A DNA stretch of 48,168 nucleotides, taken from positions 1 to 48,168 of the forward strand of contig CAMDDF010000003.1 in the NCBI GenBank assembly GCA_945890885.1, given 5' to 3'. Source of the DNA: Candidatus Kuenenia stuttgartensis (GTDB taxonomy: Bacteria > Planctomycetota > Phycisphaerae > Sedimentisphaerales > CAMDDF01). The notes beneath the pieces were generated by a model, which was given only the letters and a program-made list of their open reading frames with translations, searched no databases and was not told the origin of the DNA. Position numbers and translations under genes: made by a program. Positions 33,633-42,670 of the stretch are shown in pieces. Positions within the stretch are counted from its first letter, which is position 1. Each line of letters starts with the position of its first letter.

Positions 33633-33661
33633 TTGACTTTTAGTCGATTGTCGACAATAAT
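33633..33661 (+). promoter_or_regulatory. promoter with embedded palindromic operator
   Basis: TTGACT (33633-33638), 17-nt spacer, AATAAT (33656-33661). The perfect 12-bp palindrome ATTGTCGACAAT (33647-33658) lies in the spacer and touches the -10. Its shape suits an FCD/FadR-type GntR protein and it sits between the regulator and the ALDH operon, so it could control both. Confidence 0.6.
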
Positions 33662-33698
33662 TATAGCATCTTTTCTCATGATAACAAGGACATTTTTT

Positions 33699-34361
33699 AT
33701 GAAATTAAACAAAATAAAAATACACAACAGCCTTTCCGAAAAAGTCTATGAAGAAATTTATAGACAAATCAGTCTTGGCAAATTGCAGCCAGGGCAGAAA
33801 ATCACCGAAAGCCAGATCTCGCAGGCTATGGGCATTAGCCGGGCACCGGTCAGGGAGGCATTCAAGCAGCTTGCCGATGATAAGTTGATTACGCTTGTTC
33901 CTCGAAGCGGATGCTATGTATCTAAAATTTCCAGTTCCGAAATCAGCGAAATCTATGAAATACGCAAACTTCTGGAATGTATGGCTCTTGAACACGCTTT
34001 TGATAAGCTGAATTTAAAACAAATCGCGGAATTAAAAAATAAATTCCAGGAATGTCTCGACGACGAAGAAGATGTTCTAATCAAAAAAACTATTGTACTC
34101 GATAACCAGTTCCATTGTATCATCAGCAAAGCATCTGAATGCCAAAATTTAAGTGAAATTCTTGAAAAATTCCGTGCAAGAATCCAATTACTTCGAATTA
34201 GAAAATCCAACGTAAAAGGCCATGCCAAAAATGCAATTGCTGAACATTTAGGAATAATAAACAGTATTCTTGATCGCAAAAAACAAGATGCGATAAATCT
34301 TCTTACGCAGCACATTGAAAACACAAAAATCGACCTTCTCAGAATACTTGAATCAGAATAA
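33699..34361 (+). CDS. GntR-family regulator, FCD type (first)
   Basis: A 220-aa regulator. Residues 1 to about 70 are the GntR winged helix (SLSEKVYEEIYRQI; QISQAMGISRAPVREAFKQL; PRSGCYVSKI); the rest is the all-helical FCD effector domain (EIRKLLECMALEHAF; VLDNQFHCIISKA; GHAKNAIAEHLGIINSIL) with the His residues that bind the metal used to hold an organic acid ligand. ATG 33699 is chosen because AAGGA is 8 nt upstream; an in-frame ATG 21 bp earlier overlaps the promoter region. It diverges from the ALDH operon and probably represses it. Confidence 0.87.
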   Translation: MKLNKIKIHNSLSEKVYEEIYRQISLGKLQPGQKITESQISQAMGISRAPVREAFKQLADDKLITLVPRSGCYVSKISSSEISEIYEIRKLLECMALEHAFDKLNLKQIAELKNKFQECLDDEEDVLIKKTIVLDNQFHCIISKASECQNLSEILEKFRARIQLLRIRKSNVKGHAKNAIAEHLGIINSILDRKKQDAINLLTQHIENTKIDLLRILESE

Positions 34362-34435
34362 AATTGAGCCCTCATACGAATGCAGGCCAGAAAATTATCT
34401 TGATATTTTAAATTTTGACGTTATTGTCAGATGAT

Positions 34436-35128
34436 ATGATGAATAGCACAATTAACAAACAGACCCTCAGCGAAATTGTCGTTTCAAAGATAAAAAAACA
34501 TATTATTGACAACGACTTAAAGGCCGGCGACCGCCTCCCAACCGAGCAAGAAATGGCGGATAGTTTTGGTGTGAGTAGATTAAGTGTTCGCGAGGCAACA
34601 ACAACACTTAGTTATTTGGGAATTATTGATTCTGCTCCGCGAAGAGGATTAACTGTTGGTAAATTTGATCTTGACAGATTAAAGGAATTTTTGGGATTTC
34701 ATTTTGCCCTCAATGATTATCCGAGGGAAAAATTGCTTTATACGCGAGTTGTAATTGAAGTAGGTATTCTGGGTTATAGCTCAAAGGCAATCATCGCAGA
34801 CAAGGGAGTGTATTATAAGCTTGATGAGATATGTAACGAAATAGATAAATATGATAGCCTTGATAGTTATATTCATTGGGATATTGAGTTTCATAGTATG
34901 CTGGTTAAGGTAGCTGGTATTGAACCTTTAGTAATGTTTAATGATCTGCTTCAGACTTTTTTCAGAAAATTTAGACTTGAGATATCCAGTATCGGAAAAT
35001 ATCGGGATAAGGGCCACAATGTTCACCGAGAAATACTGGAGTCTTTGCGTTGTGGCAATGTTGATCAGGCAGAAAATTTACTTCGAGAGCATTTGGGATG
35101 TTACAAAGAAAAAATTCAAAATAGTTAA
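34436..35128 (+). CDS. GntR-family regulator, FCD type (second)
   Basis: A 230-aa regulator of the FadR/FCD class: wHTH with LPTEQEMADSFGVSRLSVREATTTL and PRRGLTVGKF, then the FCD domain (VVIEVGILGYSSKAI; SYIHWDIEFHSMLVKVAGI; GHNVHREILESL). It is only distantly similar to the neighbour at 33699, with which it shares the family and orientation. The start is uncertain: ATGs at 34436 and 34439 have no clear Shine-Dalgarno, and a TTG at 34415 is also in frame. It ends 20 bp before the first SDR of the long catabolic operon, which it most likely regulates. Confidence 0.83.
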   Translation: MMNSTINKQTLSEIVVSKIKKHIIDNDLKAGDRLPTEQEMADSFGVSRLSVREATTTLSYLGIIDSAPRRGLTVGKFDLDRLKEFLGFHFALNDYPREKLLYTRVVIEVGILGYSSKAIIADKGVYYKLDEICNEIDKYDSLDSYIHWDIEFHSMLVKVAGIEPLVMFNDLLQTFFRKFRLEISSIGKYRDKGHNVHREILESLRCGNVDQAENLLREHLGCYKEKIQNS

Positions 35129-35148
35129 CTTTTTGTATGGGAAGTACT

Positions 35149-35982
35149 ATGAGTGAAAAAAAGATGCAGGGTAAACACGTGCTTGTTACGGGTTCCGGAA
35201 CAGGTATCGGCAGAGAGATAGCATTGGAATTTGCCAGACAAGGTGCCGACGTGGCATTTCACTATAGCCGCAGTTCAGGTGGAGCTGAATCAGGGGTATT
35301 GCAGGTATGTAAAATGGGTAGAAGAGCAGAGGCTTTTCAAGCGGATTTAGGCAATCTTGATGAAGTGATTGGTTTGGCAGAAAATGCTATCAATTTCCTG
35401 GGTGGCATTGATGTCCTTGTCAATAATGCCGGTATTACATTTAATAAGCCATTTTTGAAGGTAACCCCTGAAGAGTATACCAAAGTTTATAATGTAAATA
35501 TGCGAGCTCAATATTTTTTAACACAAAAGGTGTCTCAACATATCATTGATAATAATGGCAGAGGTGCTGTTTGTAATATTACTTCAATTCATGGTGTATC
35601 AGGTGCCCCAGAGCATTCGGTATACGCAGGAACGAAAGGTGCTATTATTTCTTATACCCGTTCTCTTGCAATCGAGCTTGCACATAAAGGCATTCGCGTT
35701 AATGCCATTGCGCCTGGATGTGTGCCGGTAGAGAATTATCAAAATGCAATCCCCGGTTATTCGGATCAGGCTCAGGCTGATTTTGCCAGAGATAACATTC
35801 CTTTAGGACGTTATGGTTTAACGCTGGAAATCGCAAAGTTAGCAGTTTTTCTGTGTTCAGATGATTGCGGCTTTATAGTTGGCCAAACGATTGTCGCTGA
35901 TGGTGGTACAACTTCGTTGATGTCATTAATAAGAGATTTCCGCAACGAGTCTGACGTAACATTCGGTAAAGGATATCTTTAA
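35149..35982 (+). CDS. short-chain dehydrogenase/reductase (first)
   Basis: A 277-aa NAD(P) oxidoreductase of the classical SDR family. Cofactor loop VTGSGTGIG (13-21), NNAG (92-95), catalytic Ser146, Tyr159 and Lys163 (YAGTK) are all present. The fold ends with IVGQTIVADGGTT, followed by a 25-residue tail. ATG 35149 is favoured over an in-frame ATG four codons earlier, with a modest GGGA 6 nt upstream. First enzyme gene of the operon. It probably oxidises a sugar, aldonate or polyol hydroxyl; substrate unknown. Confidence 0.88.
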   Translation: MSEKKMQGKHVLVTGSGTGIGREIALEFARQGADVAFHYSRSSGGAESGVLQVCKMGRRAEAFQADLGNLDEVIGLAENAINFLGGIDVLVNNAGITFNKPFLKVTPEEYTKVYNVNMRAQYFLTQKVSQHIIDNNGRGAVCNITSIHGVSGAPEHSVYAGTKGAIISYTRSLAIELAHKGIRVNAIAPGCVPVENYQNAIPGYSDQAQADFARDNIPLGRYGLTLEIAKLAVFLCSDDCGFIVGQTIVADGGTTSLMSLIRDFRNESDVTFGKGYL

Positions 35983-36018
35983 AATGATACAAATTGTTTA
36001 ATTTGAAAGTGATTAAAA

Positions 36019-36444
36019 ATGTCAAAAGGTAAAGTTGTAAAAGTAAGCAAAGTAATGCCGTTTTCACCATTACCAAACGGCGAATATATTTCAAGAATGC
36101 TGATTGATGTGTTTAACAGCGGTTCCGATAGATTGCAGGTTAATCACGGTGTATTGAAAGGCGGAGGCTCGTTTGCAGACGCAGTTCATGAGGCCCCAAA
36201 TGACGAGATGTACATTGTCCTAAGCGGCGCAGCAGTTCTTACACTGGATGGAGTTAAATATGATATCGAAAAAGGCAGTGTGGTATTTATTCCTGGTGGT
36301 ACATCGCATGGTTTAGTAAATAAAAGCAAGACCGAAGATTTTGAGCTTATAACAGTTTGGCCTGGTCAACCCACCCCGGGAGCCAATAAAGTATATGATA
36401 TGCGTAAAGAAGCATGGGGAACAACTTACAGAGAAGTAGAATAA
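36019..36444 (+). CDS. cupin-domain protein
   Basis: A 141-aa single-domain cupin. The core reads HEAPNDEMYIVLSGAAVLTL (motif 1, metal ligands His and Glu) and IPGGTSHGLVN (motif 2 with His). Small cupins in sugar-acid operons often serve as isomerases or mutarotases, or stabilise intermediates; nothing in the sequence picks one. No good Shine-Dalgarno is visible. It sits between two SDR genes in the same operon (36 bp after the first, 41 bp before the second). Confidence 0.85.
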   Translation: MSKGKVVKVSKVMPFSPLPNGEYISRMLIDVFNSGSDRLQVNHGVLKGGGSFADAVHEAPNDEMYIVLSGAAVLTLDGVKYDIEKGSVVFIPGGTSHGLVNKSKTEDFELITVWPGQPTPGANKVYDMRKEAWGTTYREVE

Positions 36445-36485
36445 CCATATAGAAATCAAAAAATGTGGATTTTTACGAGATAAAG

Positions 36486-37292
36486 ATGAGCAAAAATCTG
36501 TTTGATCTTACAGGAAAAGTAGCCATTGTAACCGGTGCAAGTCGTGGGCTGGGGCAATCTTTTGCTCGTGCTGTCGCTGTCGCCGGAGCAGATTTAGTTG
36601 TAACTGCAAGAGACCTCGAATCGCTTAAAGAATTTCAAAAGGAAATCGAGTTACTTGGCAGAAAGGTATTGCCGTTAGCTTTGGACGTGCGTGAGCATAA
36701 CAGCATAGAGAAAATGGTTGACGAAGCTTATAGACATTACGGTAAGATTGACATTCTTGTTAATAATGCCGGCTGCAATATTCGTAAGCCTGCGGTCGAT
36801 ATCACATGGGACGACTGGAATCTGGTGCTTGATACAAACCTGCGAGGTGCGTTTTTTGTTGCACAGGCAGTAGCAAAAAAAATGATACCCAAACATTACG
36901 GCCGGATTATCAATATTGGTTCAGCAACCTGCGTCTTTGGGTATGCCGGAATAGCCCCGTACTGCGCCAGCCGCGGTGGAATCAAACAACTTACAATGAG
37001 CCTTGCCGATGATTGGGGTACTTATGGCATCACGGTAAATTGTCTGGCACCTGGCTGGTTCAAGACTGACCAGACAAAGGCGCTTTGGGAAAATAAAGAA
37101 TGGATGGACTATATCACAAGCCGCCTGCCTCTTAGAAGGCTTGGTGAAGCCGCAGACCTAGATGGTACAGTTGTTTTTCTTGCTTCCGATGCCAGTGGGT
37201 ATATTACCGGCCAAACGTTACTGGTAGATGGAGGATTTACTACCGGAGCAACGAAAGCAAATATTAAGAAGGCGATCGCTAATGTTGAATAA
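36486..37292 (+). CDS. short-chain dehydrogenase (second), gluconate 5-dehydrogenase-like
   Basis: A 268-aa SDR resembling KduD and gluconate 5-dehydrogenase. TGASRGLG (16-23), NNAG (93-96), Ser146 and Tyr159 are intact, but the catalytic Lys is Arg163 (YCASRGG instead of YxASKGG). Other features are normal, including the C-terminal YITGQTLLVDGGF. Arg at this place occurs in some SDRs, so activity may remain. ATG 36486 is preferred over a GTG seven codons earlier because the normal SDR starts about 12 residues before the glycine loop. It overlaps the next gene by 11 bp. Confidence 0.85.
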   Translation: MSKNLFDLTGKVAIVTGASRGLGQSFARAVAVAGADLVVTARDLESLKEFQKEIELLGRKVLPLALDVREHNSIEKMVDEAYRHYGKIDILVNNAGCNIRKPAVDITWDDWNLVLDTNLRGAFFVAQAVAKKMIPKHYGRIINIGSATCVFGYAGIAPYCASRGGIKQLTMSLADDWGTYGITVNCLAPGWFKTDQTKALWENKEWMDYITSRLPLRRLGEAADLDGTVVFLASDASGYITGQTLLVDGGFTTGATKANIKKAIANVE

Positions 37293-38280
37293 ATACAAAG
37301 TTGTACTAGTTGATTATGATGATGATCTGTTCAGTCCTTTGGGATGGGAGGGAGATATACTTTCCAGTATAGGCGCTGCCTTTCATGTTGGACAATATCG
37401 CACTACTGAAGATGTACTTCGAGTAACAGAAGATGCCGATGTAGTAATGATTCAGTCGGTACGGCCCCTTCTTAACGGCGAGGTGATCCGAAAGATGAAG
37501 CAATGTCGCTGCATTATCAGGCTTGGCATCGGTTACGACAGCGTCGATGTTAAGGCCGCAACTAACTGTAATATAATCGTCTGCAATATACCTCTGTATT
37601 GCGTCGATGATGTTGCCGAGCATGCCTTGGCGCTTTTGCTGGATGGCGCACGACACATCAGTTTGCAGGACCGAATGATTCGTGCCAGTCAGTGGGACAG
37701 ACGCAAAGCGCGTCCGTCGCGGAGATTAAGAAGTTCAACCTTGGGTATAGTTTCTATGGGAAGGATTGCACAACGTCTTGCACAATGTGCAAAAGGTCTT
37801 TTCGCTAATGTATTGGGATTTGACCCTTATGTAAATTCGGCGACAATGGCTAAACTGGGCGTTGAGAAGGTTGAGTTGAACGAATTGCTTAGCCGCAGTG
37901 ATTTTATTTCTGTTCACACGCCATTGACAGACTCGACGCATCATTTGCTAGGCCGACATGAGTTTGAAATAATTAAACAAGGTGCAGTTCTGGTCAATAC
38001 CAGTCGCGGCGGTGTGATCGATACTCAAGCTTTGGTCAAGGCGATGCAAAGCCAGAAGCTTTGGGCCGCTGGACTTGACGTTATGGAACAAGAGCCGCTC
38101 CCACAGGATTCGCCCCTTAGGCAGTTGCCCAATGTTTCCTTTACGCCACATGTTGGAGCATGCACAGATGAAAGCGTAGCTGATCTATATCGGGCAGCAT
38201 GTGAAATTGCCTGTGATGTTTTGTGCGGCAAAACCCCGGCTTCCATAGCGAATCCGGAAGTAATAAAGAAAAAGAAATAA
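37282..38280 (+). CDS. D-2-hydroxyacid dehydrogenase
   Basis: A 332-aa NAD-dependent dehydrogenase of the 2-hydroxyacid (glyoxylate/hydroxypyruvate/phosphoglycerate) family. Catalytic residues are visible: Arg in VNTSRGGVID, Glu in DVMEQEPLP and His in TPHVGACT. The coenzyme loop reads LGIVSMGRIAQR, with Ser where GxGxxG normally has Gly, a mild departure. ATG 37282 overlaps the SDR stop by 11 bp and has AAGAAGG upstream. It may reduce the 2-oxoacid made by the pathway, or oxidise a 2-hydroxyacid produced by the LarA-type racemase. Confidence 0.87.
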   Translation: MLNKYKVVLVDYDDDLFSPLGWEGDILSSIGAAFHVGQYRTTEDVLRVTEDADVVMIQSVRPLLNGEVIRKMKQCRCIIRLGIGYDSVDVKAATNCNIIVCNIPLYCVDDVAEHALALLLDGARHISLQDRMIRASQWDRRKARPSRRLRSSTLGIVSMGRIAQRLAQCAKGLFANVLGFDPYVNSATMAKLGVEKVELNELLSRSDFISVHTPLTDSTHHLLGRHEFEIIKQGAVLVNTSRGGVIDTQALVKAMQSQKLWAAGLDVMEQEPLPQDSPLRQLPNVSFTPHVGACTDESVADLYRAACEIACDVLCGKTPASIANPEVIKKKK

Positions 38281-38301
38281 TTTTTAAGGATAGAAGCGAT
38301 T

Positions 38302-38976
38302 ATGGCAAGATTCAAACGATTACAAGTTTTGAACACGATGATCGAAACTGGCATGATCCCTGTGTTCTATCATCCTAATATCGAGACAGCAAAGAATATT
38401 GTTCGGGCATGTACCGAAGGCGGAGCTAAGGCAATAGAATTTACCAACCGCGGCGATCAGGCTCATCTGGTATTCACAGAATTGGTCAAGCATTTTGCGG
38501 TTGAAATGCCCCATGTTATTTTGGGCGTAGGTTCAATTGTTGATGCTGCTACGGCTGGTCTGTATATCTCGTGCGGCGCTAATTTTGTGGTTGGTCCTGT
38601 TTTGAACAGCGATGTAGCTAAAATATGCAATCGGCGAAAAATTTCATACAGCCCTGGTTGCGGCAGTGCTTCTGAGATATCAGCGGCCGAAGAACTTGGC
38701 GTTGAAATATGCAAAATATTTCCAGGTTCTCAAGTTGGCGGGCCTGATTTTGTCAAGTCGGTGCTTGGCCCTTGCCCATGGGCAAGCATAATGCCGACAG
38801 GCGGAGTTGACGCCACCCGCGAAAGCATAGAAGCGTGGTTTAAATCTGGCGTTGTATGTGTTGGAATGGGCTCAAACCTGATAACCAAAGAATCGGTAGA
38901 TAAGGCTGATTTCAAGGTCATCTCACAAAAGGTCGTCCAGGTGCTGGAGTGGATCAGGCAAGTTCGCGTAAAATGA
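38302..38976 (+). CDS. KDPG/KHG aldolase-family protein
   Basis: A 224-aa class I aldolase of the 2-keto-3-deoxy-6-phosphogluconate family, cleaving a 2-keto-3-deoxy sugar acid (phosphate) to pyruvate and an aldehyde. The Schiff-base lysine is Lys138 in VEICKIFPGSQ, the general acid-base Glu46 is in IEFTNRG, and MPTGGVD forms the phosphate/carboxylate loop. Length is normal. The KDG-type kinase follows 56 bp downstream, giving a KDG to KDPG to pyruvate plus glyceraldehyde-3-phosphate route. Confidence 0.9.
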   Translation: MARFKRLQVLNTMIETGMIPVFYHPNIETAKNIVRACTEGGAKAIEFTNRGDQAHLVFTELVKHFAVEMPHVILGVGSIVDAATAGLYISCGANFVVGPVLNSDVAKICNRRKISYSPGCGSASEISAAEELGVEICKIFPGSQVGGPDFVKSVLGPCPWASIMPTGGVDATRESIEAWFKSGVVCVGMGSNLITKESVDKADFKVISQKVVQVLEWIRQVRVK

Positions 38977-39032
38977 AGCGGTAACTGATTAATTGAATAA
39001 TCATTATCGGGAAGAATTATAAAGGTAAAGAA

Positions 39033-40157
39033 ATGAATCATATTAAAAAGTTCCAAGATTGTGTTTACGATGCTGTTTCTTTAGGCGAAGTGATGATGCG
39101 AATAGATCCTAACGATGTTCCCACGGCGCGCGCTCGCACGGCTGCTATCTGGCATGGCGGCGGAGAGACAAATGTTGCCGAAGGATTAAGCTATTGTTTT
39201 CAGTTAAGGACAGCCGTTGTAACTGCTTTGGTTGATGACAGCATCGGACGGAATATCGAAAACCAACTTCGTGAAGCCGGCGTGGACACCAAGCACATAA
39301 TCTGGTTTAACACACATGGAAAAGGAAAATTTTCCACGGATCAAAAAGGTACGCTGCATAACGGAATCAATTTTACATGGGCAGGTAAGGGAATATTGCC
39401 TTCGATAACGGAGTATTATCGAGCACACACGCCTATAAGAGAGTTGAAACCAGGTGATTTTGATTGGGATGGGTTGTTTTCACAAGGGGTCAGATGGTTC
39501 CATACCGGCGGTATTTATGCTCTCCTTTCGCCTACCTCAGGTGAATTGGCAATAGAGTCAATGAAAGCCGCAGGAAAATTCGGAACATTTCGATCATTTG
39601 ACCTTAATTACCGCAGTAAGGTCGAGCCTGATAAAGAAAAGGCTCGCAGGCAAAACAGGAATATAGTCGAATTTACCGATTTTCTTGTTGGAAACCAAAG
39701 TGACTTTGAAGATGCTCTTGGCGAAGAATCACGCAAGGTAAGCAAGGATGCGCCTTTTGAACAGTGGCTGGAAGCGTATTCTGAATTGCTCAGGCGTGTC
39801 GCTGGTAAGTATCCCAACCTGAAACTGATTGGCACTCAGCTTCGCGCGGCTTTGAGTGCGGATCGAATAAACTGGGGAGCGATACTCTATGATGTTGCCA
39901 AAGATAAAATTTGCCTCGCAACAGTACGTCAGAACGTGGAAATCAAAGACAGAACAGGCGGCGGCGATTCGTTCTTATCGGGAGTTGCGGCAGCTCTTTT
40001 AAGCGGTAAGGAAATCGAAGATGCTGTACAATGGGGTGCCGCCCACGGGATATGCGTACAGGAAACTCCTGGAGATACAAGTATGGTAACACAAACTGAT
40101 GTTGAAAAAGAAATCAAAAGAAGTCTTAGTAACTCTGGTGTAAGTGCTCTAAGATAA
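39033..40157 (+). CDS. kdgK: PfkB-family sugar kinase, 2-keto-3-deoxygluconokinase-like
   Basis: A 374-aa ribokinase-fold kinase, longer than typical KdgK (about 310-340). SLGEVMMRIDP at the N-terminus and GGGETNVAEGLS are KdgK-like; the anion-hole and catalytic Asp motif is DRTGGGDSF in place of DTTGAGD. SFDLNYRSK corresponds to the KDG-binding segment of KdgK. AAAGG lies 7 nt before the ATG. With the aldolase upstream it fits phosphorylation of a 2-keto-3-deoxy sugar acid. The residue stretch about 245-285 is an insertion compared with shorter homologues. Confidence 0.85.
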   Translation: MNHIKKFQDCVYDAVSLGEVMMRIDPNDVPTARARTAAIWHGGGETNVAEGLSYCFQLRTAVVTALVDDSIGRNIENQLREAGVDTKHIIWFNTHGKGKFSTDQKGTLHNGINFTWAGKGILPSITEYYRAHTPIRELKPGDFDWDGLFSQGVRWFHTGGIYALLSPTSGELAIESMKAAGKFGTFRSFDLNYRSKVEPDKEKARRQNRNIVEFTDFLVGNQSDFEDALGEESRKVSKDAPFEQWLEAYSELLRRVAGKYPNLKLIGTQLRAALSADRINWGAILYDVAKDKICLATVRQNVEIKDRTGGGDSFLSGVAAALLSGKEIEDAVQWGAAHGICVQETPGDTSMVTQTDVEKEIKRSLSNSGVSALR

Positions 40158-40238
40158 AGTTTTTTATCAGCCTATACCAAATGGTGCTGTTACAGTAAAT
40201 TTATGAAGTAGTTTGCATATAAATACGAGAGGATTCCG

Positions 40239-42635
40239 ATGGATGTTATGAATTTCAAAAATGTATCGGCTGGACACGATAGCCTTGGCAAACAAGAATT
40301 GTTGAATCTTTATGAGAAAATGGTGCTTATAAGGAAATTTGAACAGGCAGTACAGGATAATTATAGAAAAGGTGAAGTGCCTGGATTTATTCACCTTTGC
40401 ATTGGACAAGAAGCAATTGCTGCCGGCGTATGTTCCAATCTGACAAAAGATGACTGGATCACGAGTACGCACCGCGGCCATGGACACGCGTTGGCAAAAG
40501 GAGTAAATGAAAAAATATTACTTGCTGAACTTTATGGCAAAGCTACCGGCTGCTGTGGCGGTCGCGGCGGATCAATGCATCTTTATTCATATATTAATGG
40601 CTTATTTGGAACAAATGGCATCGTTGGAGGGGGCAATCCTTTAGCTGTTGGTTTAGGAATAAGTGCCCAGGTTAAAGATACAGATGGTGTGGCGGTTTCT
40701 TTCTTTGGCGATGGAGCTGTTAATCATGGAAGTTTCCATGAATCAATTAATTATGCCGCAGTCCGAAAAGCACCTGTTATTTTTGTCTGCGAGAATAATC
40801 TATATGCGACTTGCGTGTCAATTTCAACTACAACTTTGAATAGCAGGATTTCGAGTAAGGCCGCAGCATATGGAATACCCGGAATAACAGTAGACGGCAA
40901 TAATATATTGGCTGTTCATGAGGTTGCAAGAGAAGCTGTTGAACGTGCAAGGAGAGGTGAAGGCCCTACGTTGATTGAAGCTCTTACATATAGAACAGTT
41001 GGGCATCATGAAGGCGATCCGGTTGTAGGCACTTATCGAAATAAAGAAGAATTGGATAAATGGAAGGCAAAGTGCCCGATCCTGAATTTCGAAAATTATC
41101 TTAAAGATAGCGGTATTGCTTCAGTGGAAGAAATAGATGCCATCTCTAAAAAAATTGATAAAAGAATTGCTGATGCGGTAGATTTTGCTCGTTCTTCTGA
41201 AGAACCAAAACCAAATACTGTATTTGAAAACTGTTGGATGGAACCCGTAAATCCCCCTGAGGCTCTACGGCCAGCAAGCAATTCCGGTGAAACTGTTACC
41301 CAAAGCTGGCTCGATGCCGTTAGAGACGGAATAGCAGAGGAGATGCGTAAGGATAAAAATATAATATACGTAGGTGAAGGAATCGGAGAAAGAGGCGGTA
41401 CCTATGGCCATACTAAAAATTTATGGCAGGAATTCGGTACTAAGCGCGTATTTGACGCTCCAATTTGTGAGCTGGCATTTACTGGAGCAGCAGCTTCATC
41501 TTCAGCGGCAGGCTGTCGTACTATAGCGGACCTTATGTTTTCTGAATTTATCTTTGATGCAGCTAGCCAGATAATTGACCAAGCCAGTAAATTACGCTAC
41601 ATGAGCAATGGGCAAATCAGCGTACCTATGATAATTCGTGCTGGCTTTGGCCAGATCAAGCAGGCCGGCCCACATCATAGCGGTACCTATCATTCAATAT
41701 GGGCGCATTGCCCCGGTCTTATAGTTGCGATACCTTCAAATCCGGCAGATGCTAAAGGCTTAATGAAAACCGCTTTAAGAGCAGGTGATCCTGTTATTTT
41801 CCTTGAAGCTAAATCACTCTTTTCTTCAAAGGGCCCTGTTCCTGTTGATGAACATTTTGTACCTTTTGGAAAGGCAAAAGTTTTAGAAGAAGGCAACGAT
41901 ATAACAATAGTAACTTGCGGGTTGCCGGTACATCGTTGTCTTGAGGCGGCAGGCAAGCTGAAAGAACGCGGCGTTTCGTGTGAAGTTATTGACCTGCGAA
42001 CAATAGTTCCTCTTGATGTCGAAACAATTTTGAATAGTGTTGCCAAGACAGGTCATTTGCTGGTAGTCGACGAGGCTTATCCTAGTTTTTCACTTGCCTC
42101 GGAAATAGCGGCTATTGTTACAGAAAATGCTTTCGATAAACTCAAAGCTCCATTCGGGCGGCTTAACAACTATTCTGTTCCACAACCTTTTAGCCGTTTA
42201 TTAGATATCGAAGTAGGCATTACAACTGAAAAAGTTATGGATGCGGTAACAGCGGTAATGAATGGTTCTCCCATAAAACCAAAATGTACCGTAGTTACTG
42301 GCCTTAAATCTGAGAATAATATCTATGAAGGCAAGTCGATGGCTGGCATCAAAGAAGCATCCGAAACTCATGAGGAGTCTCAAAAAATGAGTAGCGACAA
42401 TTTTATTGAAATCACAATGCCCAACCAAGGGCTTACGATAACAGAAGTGAAAATTCTCAAGTGGTACAAAAGTGTTGGCGATACCGTTAAAAAGGGTGAG
42501 GCATTATTAGATTTTGAAACTGACAAGGCCACAGTTGAATTAGAGGCACCGGCAAATGGCAAGTTAGCCAAAATTGTAGCTCAAGAGGAAGTAACCGTTG
42601 CCATAGGTGAAGTTGTTGGTTTTCTTACGAAATAA
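40239..42635 (+). CDS. 2-oxoacid dehydrogenase E1 alpha-beta with C-terminal lipoyl domain
   Basis: A 798-aa triple fusion. Alpha part (about 20-345): GQEAIAAGVC, TSTHRGHGHAL, GCCGGRGGSMHLYS and the ThDP motif GDGAVNHGSFHESINYA. Beta part (about 355-690): YVGEGIGERGGTYGHTK, DAPICELAFTGAAA, DLRTIVPLD. A linker of about 25 residues leads to a lipoyl domain (about 722-798) with the lipoylation site ETDKATVEL, Lys763. No E2 catalytic domain is seen. AGAGGA lies 5 nt before the ATG. It is a paralogue of the fused E1 at 29947, which lacks the lipoyl part. It would decarboxylate a 2-oxoacid and reductively acylate its own arm; E2 and E3 must come from elsewhere. Confidence 0.9.
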   Translation: MDVMNFKNVSAGHDSLGKQELLNLYEKMVLIRKFEQAVQDNYRKGEVPGFIHLCIGQEAIAAGVCSNLTKDDWITSTHRGHGHALAKGVNEKILLAELYGKATGCCGGRGGSMHLYSYINGLFGTNGIVGGGNPLAVGLGISAQVKDTDGVAVSFFGDGAVNHGSFHESINYAAVRKAPVIFVCENNLYATCVSISTTTLNSRISSKAAAYGIPGITVDGNNILAVHEVAREAVERARRGEGPTLIEALTYRTVGHHEGDPVVGTYRNKEELDKWKAKCPILNFENYLKDSGIASVEEIDAISKKIDKRIADAVDFARSSEEPKPNTVFENCWMEPVNPPEALRPASNSGETVTQSWLDAVRDGIAEEMRKDKNIIYVGEGIGERGGTYGHTKNLWQEFGTKRVFDAPICELAFTGAAASSSAAGCRTIADLMFSEFIFDAASQIIDQASKLRYMSNGQISVPMIIRAGFGQIKQAGPHHSGTYHSIWAHCPGLIVAIPSNPADAKGLMKTALRAGDPVIFLEAKSLFSSKGPVPVDEHFVPFGKAKVLEEGNDITIVTCGLPVHRCLEAAGKLKERGVSCEVIDLRTIVPLDVETILNSVAKTGHLLVVDEAYPSFSLASEIAAIVTENAFDKLKAPFGRLNNYSVPQPFSRLLDIEVGITTEKVMDAVTAVMNGSPIKPKCTVVTGLKSENNIYEGKSMAGIKEASETHEESQKMSSDNFIEITMPNQGLTITEVKILKWYKSVGDTVKKGEALLDFETDKATVELEAPANGKLAKIVAQEEVTVAIGEVVGFLTK

Positions 42636-42670
42636 TATTTTTAGTGTTTTCAAAAAGAAAAGGAAAGACA

